A stretch of DNA of 5,708 bases. It comes from Flavobacteriales bacterium. GTDB taxonomy: Bacteria; Bacteroidota; Bacteroidia; Flavobacteriales; Flavobacteriaceae. This document shows, in pieces, positions 1-5,708 of the stretch. How positions within the stretch are numbered: position 1 is the first letter of the stretch; every line of letters begins with the position of its first letter. The stretch lies in the NCBI GenBank assembly GCA_015494775.1, contig WGAP01000057.1, forward strand, positions 1 through 5,708, given 5' to 3'. The notes below the pieces were generated by a model that saw nothing but the letters and a program-made list of their open reading frames with translations, had not been told where the DNA came from and made no database searches. A program made the translations under genes and the position numbers.

Positions 1-140
1 ACATAGCCCACGTTTTGGCCGTATTCGTCATATATATCGTAGCGATTGAGCAACGAATTGTATTCCATGTGATATTCTTGGGCTTGAAGCATCCATGTAA
101 TAAGCACAAACAAGATAAGCAAAATTTTTCTCATAATCAT
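1..140 (-). CDS. Partial gene: exported protein of unknown function (N-terminus only, runs off left edge)
   Basis: An open frame enters from the left edge and gives about 46 residues with no stop. The N-terminus is a clear signal peptide: a short basic start (MIMRK), a hydrophobic core (ILLILFVLITWML) and a likely signal-peptidase I site after LQA, leaving a mature start at QEYHMEY. The visible mature part is rich in Tyr, Asp and Asn (NRYDIYDEYGQN). I see no lipobox cysteine, so it is probably periplasmic, outer-membrane or secreted rather than a lipoprotein. I do not recognise the family. The gene begins 14 bp after the stop of the DUF4407-like gene, so it is probably the last visible member of the same operon. 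Two other in-frame ATGs are possible. One at 155-153 overlaps the upstream stop as TAATG, which would suggest translational coupling. The other, at 134-132, gives MRKILLIL. The sequence does not decide between them. Confidence 0.8.
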   Translation of the reverse strand, partial: MIMRKILLILFVLITWMLQAQEYHMEYNSLLNRYDIYDEYGQNVGY

Positions 141-154
141 CGATTTTTTAAGCA

Positions 155-1123
155 TTATTGTAATTTTTTCTTATTGATTTCTTCGGCAAAGGACACCATC
201 CGGTCATAATCGGTTTCTTTTTCCACCAACTTGATCATCACCACCAGTAGTTCCAAAAACAGGAAAAAGGCAAAAAAGAGTCCCCATACGCCGAAAGCCA
301 CTTTGTTCTTCTTCATCAAGCTTAATTGCAAATGCAAATCGTCCAACAGTCCTTTTTTGGAAGCCAAATCCTTTTCGACCGTATCCCTTACGCCCAACAG
401 CATTTCTTCTTTTTGCTTTTTGTCGTCGCGCAGGCGGTTGATCTCTTCTTCGAGCCGTTTGTAATCATCGAATTTCGGATTTTCCACGTGTTGGTTTGTA
501 ATGGTACGGCTGATAACCTTTCCGGTGGAATCCCTTACCACATGCACCGTGGGCATACTGATGGTGGGATGACGTTCCAGGTATTTCGACAGTTTGACCC
601 TTTCCTGTTCTTTCAGGTTAATAAGCGAGTCCAATTGATGAATTTGGCTGCGCAATTCCACCGTTTTTTGCGGCACCACCCGGTTTACTTCTTCTTGCAT
701 TTGCAGGATTTTTTCCTTTTCGATATCATCCTGAAAAATGATTTGGTCGATAATAATAGCGCCGATCGAAGCCATAATCAGTCCCAGCAGAAAGCGAAGC
801 ATTCCGATGCCTTTGTTTTTGCGCCCCAAAATAATTGTCCGTTCGATGGCCCATACCAGTACCATGGCCGCCAAGGCAAACAAAAGAGCCCGGCTATTGT
901 CCAATTTAAAATAAACCCGTGCAAACTTATAACCGATAAAAGTCCACAGTCCCATAATGATGCTCAGCGCTGCCAGGTAGCGTTTCAACTGCTTGTATGA
1001 TGCTTCGCTGCATTGGCGCAGGATGTGGCAATTCATGCCCGTAAGAAAACATCCAAAACGGATGATCGGTGTGTTTTTGCGGTAAGTGGTTTGTTCCACA
1101 ATGGTTTTTTTTACGTCGTCCAT
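155..1123 (-). CDS. DUF4407-like membrane protein with long periplasmic or cytoplasmic coiled coil
   Basis: The product has 322 residues when started at the ATG at 1123 (MDDVKKTIVEQ). A longer frame back to 1240 exists but would overlap the end of the preceding gene by 65 bp and adds a basic, unstructured extension, so I reject it. Three hydrophobic segments lie near residues 49-67, 79-97 and 109-130, then a long charged heptad-like region (about 131-272), then a fourth membrane segment (about 275-297) and a short charged tail. Three N-terminal helices with an Ile-Asp-Gln-Ile-Ile-Phe turn, a coiled coil and a final helix match the layout of the Bacteroidota DUF4407 family, as I recall it. No catalytic motif is visible and the family's function is unknown. 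An even number of membrane segments would put both ends on the same side. Third gene of the leftward cluster, 52 bp after the 178-residue gene. The family name is recognition from memory; the topology is read from the sequence. Confidence 0.8.
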   Translation of the reverse strand: MDDVKKTIVEQTTYRKNTPIIRFGCFLTGMNCHILRQCSEASYKQLKRYLAALSIIMGLWTFIGYKFARVYFKLDNSRALLFALAAMVLVWAIERTIILGRKNKGIGMLRFLLGLIMASIGAIIIDQIIFQDDIEKEKILQMQEEVNRVVPQKTVELRSQIHQLDSLINLKEQERVKLSKYLERHPTISMPTVHVVRDSTGKVISRTITNQHVENPKFDDYKRLEEEINRLRDDKKQKEEMLLGVRDTVEKDLASKKGLLDDLHLQLSLMKKNKVAFGVWGLFFAFFLFLELLVVMIKLVEKETDYDRMVSFAEEINKKKLQ

Positions 1124-1175
1124 AGTTGATATCAATTTTTGATTTATTGTTTTGTGTTTGATGGTTATGTTTCGA

Positions 1176-1712
1176 TTAATCGTTATTTTCCGTACGGTCT
1201 GCTTCCATAGAACCCGAAATGATTTTTCCTTGCAGCACATCGTACATGCCCGTGTAAAATCCCCGCCAAAAGCTTTTGATAACCAATTGAAAATAACCGT
1301 TTTCGGTTTCGTTCAAAACATCCTCGCGAATGCGTGCAAGCACTTCCATCTCACTGTCGATGGTTTCGATTACCTTGTCGTTTTCGTGTACCAAATCATG
1401 CATGCCGTTTCCGTCATTAAGTGCCTTGACCTTTTCCATTTGCTTACGACGGTCCACATAGTGGTTTTCGATTTGCTGTATGTAGCCCAAATACTTGGCC
1501 TTGATGGCTTCCAGGGAGATGTCGCCCATCTTTTTGTCGGGCACTTTCAGGGCCGTCACATAACCTTCGTTGTAATGGTCTTTTTTGAGCAACACAAGCA
1601 TATCGTCCACCGTTTTCATTTCAATGGTTTGAATAATGTTGTCCGCATTGTTTTGCGGTTGGTCCGTTTTCGGGTCTTTGCGACCGAACATTTTTTTTAA
1701 AAAATTCAACAT
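1176..1712 (-). CDS. Hypothetical protein, 178 aa, coiled-coil and amphipathic, no recognised family
   Basis: I do not recognise this protein. It starts MLNFLKKMFGRKD, a short basic amphipathic helix of the kind that can sit on a membrane surface, followed by a polar linker (about residues 13-25). Residues about 65-100 are strongly helical and charged (IQQIENHYVDRRKQMEKV), and a second helix covers about 108-135. Near the C-terminus, residues 139-167 are hydrophobic and aromatic (FQLVIKSFWRGFYTG) but too interrupted for a clear transmembrane helix. There are no cysteines, so disulfides and thiol metal sites are excluded. The ATG at 1712 lies 30 bp after the stop of the ARPP-1-like gene. Its leader is A-rich (CCAAAAAAACC) with no Shine-Dalgarno sequence, as usual in Bacteroidota. 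Its position between a cytosolic protein and a coiled-coil membrane protein suggests an adaptor or partner role, but this is only inference. Coding is supported by tight packing with same-strand neighbours and ordinary protein composition. Confidence 0.8.
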   Translation of the reverse strand: MLNFLKKMFGRKDPKTDQPQNNADNIIQTIEMKTVDDMLVLLKKDHYNEGYVTALKVPDKKMGDISLEAIKAKYLGYIQQIENHYVDRRKQMEKVKALNDGNGMHDLVHENDKVIETIDSEMEVLARIREDVLNETENGYFQLVIKSFWRGFYTGMYDVLQGKIISGSMEADRTENND

Positions 1713-1742
1713 GGCTTATGGTTTTTTTGGGTTAATGTCCAA

Positions 1743-2777
1743 TCAGAAAAAATCTCTTGTAAATGGCATCCGGCTGTCTTTTCGTTCTTCGTTTTGACGC
1801 GGAAACAAATGCCCGGTCAAAGGTTTTTCGTCCACCACGAGGAAATTGCCTTCCACTTGTCCGCCGGTAAGCCGGTGTTCGTATCCCAGGCCGGGAGATT
1901 TGCTGACAAATTCATGTGAACGCGCCGCTTCGTCCAAAAATTTTTCCAGCACCCGGCGCGCTTCGTCTTGCTTGGCCCGGTAGTCGATTTCGATTTTGAA
2001 GTCGTTCGATGCGCCGTGTTTTTTGTTCATCTGCATGCGCAAAACATCCACGATATAGCTTTTGAGAATTTTCAAGTGGTTCTCGGCATATATTTTCCTG
2101 TGGGCGATAATGTCCGTCCCCTCCAAAATTCCGTCGATAAAAACAGCGATACCCGTCTGATTTTCCAGGAGCGGAAAATGTCCGGTATATTTTTCCACTT
2201 CGCTTTCCAAATCCCTGAACATCCGGTGATAGGAGCGTGTGCGGTTCTCGCGTTTGAAATCTTGCATATAATCCTCAATGTCATGCCATACCCTTGATTG
2301 ATCGGCCCGAAATTGATTTTTAAACATCAAACTGGCATGCACGCTTTTTTCGATATTTCGTCTTATACGGTGCGAAATCAATTTATCGGTCAGGTCAAAA
2401 TTTTCTTTCGTGTAGCCCCAACGGCCCTGTTCGGTACAACTGACCGGGATAACGGTTTCCGAATTTTCGGGCAGCAGAATGTTGGTGTTCAACGTCCGGT
2501 TTTGCTTGGCACCCGTGAGTTCCTGTCCGGCCAAGATGAGTACTTTCCGGTGGCAACGGTTCACGGCCAACAATTCCGGCACGCGCCCGCTTTCGTTTAC
2601 TTCGCGAAATTCAACACATTGCCGGGCAAAGGCCTCATCCAAACTTATGATTTCGGATGCTTCCCAAGGGTTTCCACCCACCAGGGGCAAAACAAGCATG
2701 TCTCCGTAAACTTGCATCGAACCCGCAGACACATTCCCAAGGAATGCAACAATGTTTCGGTTGAGTTTTTGTTTCAT
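1743..2777 (-). CDS. ARPP-1 / DUF6569-like protein
   Basis: The product has 344 residues from the ATG at 2777 (MKQKLNRNIVAFLGNVSAG). An ATG at 2822 would add 15 residues, but it lies upstream of a good -7 element at 2811-2804, so the shorter start is preferred. The N-terminal half carries the signature I associate with the ARPP-1 family (named for association with ADP-ribosylglycohydrolase and rhodanese-phosphatase genes; also catalogued, I believe, as DUF6569). The pieces are a Leu-Pro-Leu strand near residue 30, LDEA near 46, SGRVPEL near 63-69, GQEL near 84, GAKQNRTLN at 89-97 and IPVSCTEQGRW at 110-120. The middle (about 125-265) is helical and charged. The C-terminus ends in a short beta segment with LVVDEKPLTGHLFP. 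There is no signal peptide or membrane segment, so it should be cytosolic. The biochemical activity is unknown; a link to NAD/ADP-ribose metabolism has been proposed for the family from gene context. First gene of the leftward cluster. Confidence 0.8.
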   Translation of the reverse strand: MKQKLNRNIVAFLGNVSAGSMQVYGDMLVLPLVGGNPWEASEIISLDEAFARQCVEFREVNESGRVPELLAVNRCHRKVLILAGQELTGAKQNRTLNTNILLPENSETVIPVSCTEQGRWGYTKENFDLTDKLISHRIRRNIEKSVHASLMFKNQFRADQSRVWHDIEDYMQDFKRENRTRSYHRMFRDLESEVEKYTGHFPLLENQTGIAVFIDGILEGTDIIAHRKIYAENHLKILKSYIVDVLRMQMNKKHGASNDFKIEIDYRAKQDEARRVLEKFLDEAARSHEFVSKSPGLGYEHRLTGGQVEGNFLVVDEKPLTGHLFPRQNEERKDSRMPFTRDFF

Positions 2778-2803
2778 TTTCCGGTTTTTTATTTGTTCCG
2801 ATG

Positions 2804-2811
2804 CAAAAATA
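2804..2811 (-). promoter_or_regulatory. Predicted -7 element for the leftward operon
   Basis: On the minus strand this reads TATTTTTG, an exact match to the Bacteroidota -7 consensus TAnnTTTG. Transcription would start near 2797, giving a leader of about 20 nt before the ATG at 2777. I find no good TTG or TTTG at the expected upstream distance (around 2829-2836), so the call rests on the -7 element and its position. Confidence 0.45.
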
Positions 2812-2841
2812 TTGGGCCACAATGCAGTCTATTTGCAGTAT

Positions 2842-2858
2842 AATTTATAGGATAAATT
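2842..2858. repeat. AT-rich inverted repeat in the divergent promoter region
   Basis: AATTTAT (2842-2848) and ATAAATT (2852-2858) are exact reverse complements separated by three bases. A further direct copy of ATAAATT lies at 2866-2872. The repeat is about 30 bp upstream of the predicted leftward -7 element, where an activator or repressor could bind. The surroundings are very AT-rich, so chance is a real alternative. Confidence 0.3.
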
Positions 2859-2943
2859 TCCTTTTATAAATTGTTAATCAATAGGTTAAGATAAATATTT
2901 CGACTCACCCGAATAATTCGACCACTTCTCAACACCCTCGCCC

Positions 2944-2970
2944 TTGCAACAAAATTATCCGTTATCTTTG
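2944..2970 (+). promoter_or_regulatory. Predicted uvrD/pcrA promoter (TTG and TATCTTTG)
   Basis: TATCTTTG at 2963-2970 matches the Bacteroidota -7 consensus TAnnTTTG exactly. TTG at 2944-2946 is 16 bases upstream, slightly closer than usual for the -33 element. A start about 7 nt downstream would give a leader of only about 13 nt before the GTG at 2990, consistent with the absence of a Shine-Dalgarno sequence there. Confidence 0.6.
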
Positions 2971-2989
2971 CTCAAATTCCGGTTTCTCC

Positions 2990-5305
2990 GTGATCGATTT
3001 CGAAAAACTCCTCAATCCGCAGCAGCTCCAAGCGGTGATGCACACCGAAGGCCCGTTGATGATTATTGCCGGGGCCGGCTCGGGAAAAACCCGCGTGCTC
3101 ACCTATCGCATCGCTTACCTGATGCTCCAAGGAACCGACCCTTTCAATATCCTGGCCCTGACCTTTACCAACAAGGCCGCCCGCGAAATGAAGGAACGTA
3201 TCGCCCAGGTGGTGGGGCCTTCCGAAGCCCGCAACCTGTGGATGGGCACTTTTCACTCTATTTTTGCACGCATCCTGCGTCGCGAAGCCGACAAACTGGG
3301 CTATACGCCTCAATTCACGATTTACGACCAGGAAGATGCCCTCCGGGCCGTAAAACAATTGCTCAAAGACATGGGCTTGGACAAGGATGTGTATAAACCC
3401 AGGCAAATCCAGGCGCGTATTTCCATGATGAAAAACAACCTCATCACACCGCGCGTCTATGCCCGCACGCCTGAATTGATGGAGCAGGACGAAATGGCCA
3501 AGCGGCACATGTTCCTGGATGTCTATAAGCGCTACAACGAAAAGCTCTTTAAGGCCAACGCCATGGACTTCGACGATTTGCTCCTCAAAACCAATGAGCT
3601 CCTGGCACGCTTTCCCGAAGTCCTGGCCAAATATCAACGCCTGTTCCGTTATATCCTGGTGGACGAGTATCAGGACACCAACCATTCGCAATACATGATT
3701 ATCCGTGCCCTGGCCGATTATTATCGTAACATAGCCGTGGTGGGCGACGATTCGCAGAGTATTTATTCGTTTCGCGGGGCCAACATCGAAAACATCCTGC
3801 GCTTCAAAAAGGATTATCCCGATGCCACGGTTTATAAATTGGAACAAAATTACCGCTCTACAAAAAACATTGTAGGCGCCGGCAATTCGTTGATCCGGCA
3901 CAATCGCCAACGACTGGAAAAAACCCTGTGGACGTCCAACGAAACGGGCGAAAAAATCATTGTGCGCAGCGCTTCGTCCGAAGGGCAGGAAGCCCACATC
4001 ATAGCCCAGGATATACGTGAACAAATAAGCCGCCACGGAGCATCGTTCAGCGATTTTGCCATTCTTTACCGTACCAATTCCCAATCGCGTCCCTTGGAAG
4101 ATGCCTTGCGCAAACACCGCATTCCGTTCCGTATCTATGGCGGGCAATCCTTTTATCAACGCAAGGAAATCAAGGACGTGTTGGCCTACCTGCGGCTGTT
4201 GGTTAATCCGCAGGACGAAGAAGCCCTGCGCCGCATTATCAACTTTCCGGCCCGCGGCATCGGCCAGTCCACCATGGACAAACTGACGGTGGCCTCAGGC
4301 AAGGCGGGCAAACCGCTGTTTGACATTATCGAACATATCGACCGGTATCCCGCCGTGCCCATCAACGCGGGCATCCGGCGCAAACTGACGGATTTTGCCG
4401 TTATGATACGCAGTTTTCAGGTGCGCTCGCAGGAACTCAATGTGTTTGAACTCACCAAGCAAATCCTCAAAGAAACCCGGCTGTTGGAGGCCTACAAAAA
4501 GGACGACCCCATCGACGGAATGGTTCGCGTGGAAAACGTGCAGGAACTCCTCAACGCCATGCAGGACTTCCTAGAAACTCAACGCGAACTGGCCGACGGC
4601 GACCCTTCGCTATCGGGTTTTTTGCAGGAAGTGGCCCTGCTTACCGACCAGGACCGTGAGGACGAAGACCCCAACAAAGTTACCTTGATGACCATCCACA
4701 TGTCCAAGGGTTTGGAATTTCCGTTCGTTTACATCGCCGGATTGGAAGAAAACCTGTTCCCGTCCATGATGAGCATCACTTCGCGCAAGGATTTGGAAGA
4801 AGAACGCCGCTTGCTGTATGTGGCCATCACCCGGGCCAAACGGCGGTGTATGATTACCTATGCACTCAACCGCTCCCGTTGGGGACGCCGCGAACCCACA
4901 GAGCCCAGCCGTTTCCTGGACGAAATCGACGAGCAATTTTTGGATGTGGCGCCTTTGGCCGCTTCGACGGGCAAATCCTTTTGGGGCGATGACGTTTTCG
5001 GCGATGACGATTTACCTTTCAAATCCGCCAGGCCCAAGCCGCAACCGCGTGCCAAGGGCCGCGTATCGGCCAGTATCCGGCCCAAAAAACTCAAAAAAAT
5101 CAGTCCCGTGCCCGGACAAACGGCCGAAAAAATTCCCGAAGACCTGCACCCGGGCGACAAAATCCGCCATCCCAAATTCGGCAACGGCACCATTCGCGAA
5201 CTCATTTCCGACCCCGACAACGGCCACAAAATGGTGGTGGATTTCGACCACCAGGGACGGCGGACATTGTTGTTGCGTTATGCCCGCTTTGAGAAGTTGA
5301 ATTAG
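2990..5305 (+). CDS. uvrD: UvrD/PcrA-type superfamily 1 ATP-dependent DNA helicase
   Basis: This 771-residue protein is a complete 3'-5' DNA helicase of the UvrD/PcrA/Rep group, which acts in the cytoplasm in nucleotide-excision and mismatch repair and in clearing stalled forks. Motifs appear in order: Q motif LNPQQLQAV (8-16); Walker A GAGSGKT (28-34); motif Ia LTFTNKAAREM (57-67); FHS motif GTFHSIFARIL (86-96); motif II DEYQDT (225-230); motif III GDDSQSIYSFRG (252-263); motif IV QNYRST (286-291); YRTNSQSR (360-367); motif V TIHMSKGLEF (568-577); motif VI LLYVAITRAK (608-617). All catalytic residues look intact. After a Pro/Lys-rich linker (about 640-715), a Tudor-like C-terminal domain spans about 722-770 (GDKIRHPKFGNGTI), as in PcrA and UvrD. 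The GTG start is chosen because no in-frame ATG lies between it and the promoter, and the next internal Met (17) would lose the Q motif. It is transcribed divergently from the leftward operon. uvrD and pcrA are not separable from sequence alone. Confidence 0.97.
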   Translation: MIDFEKLLNPQQLQAVMHTEGPLMIIAGAGSGKTRVLTYRIAYLMLQGTDPFNILALTFTNKAAREMKERIAQVVGPSEARNLWMGTFHSIFARILRREADKLGYTPQFTIYDQEDALRAVKQLLKDMGLDKDVYKPRQIQARISMMKNNLITPRVYARTPELMEQDEMAKRHMFLDVYKRYNEKLFKANAMDFDDLLLKTNELLARFPEVLAKYQRLFRYILVDEYQDTNHSQYMIIRALADYYRNIAVVGDDSQSIYSFRGANIENILRFKKDYPDATVYKLEQNYRSTKNIVGAGNSLIRHNRQRLEKTLWTSNETGEKIIVRSASSEGQEAHIIAQDIREQISRHGASFSDFAILYRTNSQSRPLEDALRKHRIPFRIYGGQSFYQRKEIKDVLAYLRLLVNPQDEEALRRIINFPARGIGQSTMDKLTVASGKAGKPLFDIIEHIDRYPAVPINAGIRRKLTDFAVMIRSFQVRSQELNVFELTKQILKETRLLEAYKKDDPIDGMVRVENVQELLNAMQDFLETQRELADGDPSLSGFLQEVALLTDQDREDEDPNKVTLMTIHMSKGLEFPFVYIAGLEENLFPSMMSITSRKDLEEERRLLYVAITRAKRRCMITYALNRSRWGRREPTEPSRFLDEIDEQFLDVAPLAASTGKSFWGDDVFGDDDLPFKSARPKPQPRAKGRVSASIRPKKLKKISPVPGQTAEKIPEDLHPGDKIRHPKFGNGTIRELISDPDNGHKMVVDFDHQGRRTLLLRYARFEKLN

Positions 5306-5320
5306 GTTATCCGTTTTTTG

Positions 5321-5610
5321 GATGCTCCGGGAACCGCCGTGCGGCGTTTCCCTCCGCCCTTCGCGCGCCCTGCGGTCGCGCTCCGGCGCTCCGGCAGCCC
5401 TGCGGTCTGCCTTCGCGGGCTCCGAAGCCCTTTGCGCCTCGCTACGCTCGGCGGCGGCGGTCTTCTTCGCGGCTCCGGGAGCCGGTCGCCCTTCGCCTTT
5501 GCTCGGGCGGCGTCTCCCTCCGCGTGCTGCGGAGCCCTGACGGGCTCCTTGCAGGCCTCGGAACCCTCCGGTTTCCTCGGCGGTCGGCGAACCCGCAAGG
5601 CGGTTTCGCC
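5321..5610 (+). other. GC-rich block tiled with stem-loops, likely structured RNA or dispersed repeat
   Basis: By hand count about 216 of 290 bases are G or C (about 74%), well above the neighbouring gene, and only about 17 are A against about 57 T. Stem-loops follow one another with small gaps: 5329-5352, 5363-5381, 5393-5411, 5417-5430, 5435-5453, 5470-5484, 5487-5509 (weak), 5518-5534, 5531-5548 (excludes the previous one), 5555-5581 and 5586-5610 (terminator). The best perfect stem is GGAGCCC/GGGCTCC at 5531-5548 with a TGAC loop. Several others carry a single C opposite T inside an otherwise paired stem. The block begins 15 bases after the helicase stop and ends in a terminator, so it may be the helicase 3' untranslated region or a separate small RNA. 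Open frames on both strands (minus 5302-5688, plus 5322-5540) encode only Arg/Ala/Pro-rich low-complexity sequence, so I do not call them genes. I do not recognise the element. Confidence 0.6.
5380..5395. repeat. Perfect 8-bp tandem duplication GCTCCGGC
   Basis: GCTCCGGC occurs twice head to tail at 5380-5387 and 5388-5395. The related word GCTCCGG recurs at 5324-5330 and 5472-5478. Longer dispersed repeats in the same block are CGCCCTTCGC (5355-5364 and 5487-5496) and TCCCTCCGC (5349-5357 and 5515-5523). Together they suggest the block grew by small duplications. Confidence 0.6.
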
Positions 5611-5625
5611 TTTTTTTGTTTTTTT
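5586..5625 (+). terminator. Rho-independent terminator downstream of uvrD
   Basis: Arms GGCGAACCCGC (5586-5596) and GCGGTTTCGCC (5600-5610) pair over 11 positions with one C/T mismatch and a 3-base loop (AAG). They are followed at once by seven T, one G and seven more T (5611-5625). The T tract lies on the plus-strand side only, so it terminates rightward transcription. It is about 280 bases past the uvrD stop codon, so a uvrD transcript ending here would carry the whole GC-rich block. Confidence 0.85.
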
Positions 5626-5653
5626 ATTGATAATCAAATGTTTAACGTATTTT

Positions 5654-5682
5654 GTAGATACGCCCAAATTGGGCGTATCTAC
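5654..5682. repeat. Perfect 29-bp palindrome, intergenic
   Basis: GTAGATACGCCCAA and TTGGGCGTATCTAC are exact 14-base reverse complements around a single central A. It lies in an AT-rich spacer beyond the uvrD terminator. No T tract follows on either strand, so it is not a typical terminator. It may be an operator for a gene to the right, a transcript-end hairpin, or a copy of a short dispersed palindromic element. Confidence 0.75.
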
Positions 5683-5708
5683 GGACAAAAAAATAAACTG
5701 CCTACAAT

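Noticed and set aside
326..1000. A 224-codon plus-strand open frame opposite the DUF4407-like gene, and a similar one at 1152-1700
   Set aside because: Both are shadows of well-supported minus-strand genes; the minus-strand products show membrane helices and coiled coils, whereas these show only Phe/His-rich antisense composition.
1126..1143. TTGATATCAA palindrome and ATCAA/TTGAT mini-hairpin between two operon genes
   Set aside because: The arms are only five bases in AT-rich DNA, with no T tract and no -7 element nearby; chance is the simplest explanation.
1124..1240. Extended N-terminus for the DUF4407-like protein
   Set aside because: It would overlap the end of the preceding gene by 65 bp and add a basic segment with no family resemblance; the ATG at 1123 fits better.
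2972..4159. A 395-codon open frame on the minus strand, antisense to the helicase
   Set aside because: It lies almost entirely opposite a clearly real helicase gene whose motifs are intact, resembles no protein I know, and is explained by the codon bias of the helicase gene.
5309..5323. Possible terminator right after the helicase stop (ATCC, T-rich loop, GGAT)
   Set aside because: The stem has only four pairs and the T run is in the loop rather than after the stem. The hairpin at 5586-5625 is far stronger.
5321..5610. CRISPR array or integron attachment-site array
   Set aside because: There is no repeat of constant length with spacers, the repeated words are 8-10 bp at irregular intervals, and no cas or integrase gene is present.
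5627..5654. Possible promoter reading right: TTG, 18 bases, TATTTTG
   Set aside because: The -7 match lacks one T of TAnnTTTG and no gene start is visible before the window ends.
5302..5688. A 128-codon minus-strand open frame through the GC-rich block, and a 72-codon plus-strand frame at 5322-5540
   Set aside because: Both give Arg/Ala/Pro-rich low-complexity sequence with no fold. The minus frame crosses the T tract and overlaps the helicase stop, and stop-free frames are expected in GC-rich, A-poor DNA.

Overview
The window looks like a chromosomal segment from a member of the Bacteroidota. Three things point there: a DUF4407-type membrane protein, genes lacking Shine-Dalgarno sequences but with A-rich leaders, and -7 elements matching the Bacteroidota consensus TAnnTTTG upstream of both divergent transcription units. 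I cannot place it more finely. There are no tRNA or rRNA genes, no insertion sequence and no CRISPR array.

Layout: positions 1-2777 hold a leftward (minus-strand) cluster. In order of transcription it encodes an ARPP-1/DUF6569-like cytosolic protein (1743-2777), an unrecognised 178-residue protein (1176-1712), a DUF4407-like membrane protein with a long coiled coil (155-1123), and the start of an exported protein that runs off the left edge (1-140). Gaps of 30, 52 and 14 bp and a shared direction suggest one operon. Positions 2778-2989 are an AT-rich divergent promoter region. Positions 2990-5305 encode a complete, ordinary UvrD/PcrA superfamily 1 DNA helicase on the plus strand.

After the helicase comes the odd part of the window. 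Positions about 5321-5610 are roughly 74% GC by hand count, very poor in A on the plus strand, and tiled end to end with short stem-loops. The last of these is a strong rho-independent terminator followed by a T tract. Two stem-loops share the core CCCTGCGGT but have different, self-complementary outer stems, as expected if structure rather than sequence is conserved. An AT-rich spacer follows, containing a perfect 29-bp palindrome (5654-5682), and then the window ends. I read the GC-rich block as non-coding: a structured 3' untranslated region, a separate RNA, or a dispersed repeat. It is the best candidate here for something undescribed.

Functional links: the helicase is a DNA-repair housekeeping gene, and nothing in the sequence ties it to the leftward cluster beyond the shared intergenic region. 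In the leftward cluster, a cytosolic ARPP-1-like protein, a small orphan, a coiled-coil membrane protein and an exported protein could act together at the envelope, but that is inference from gene order only.
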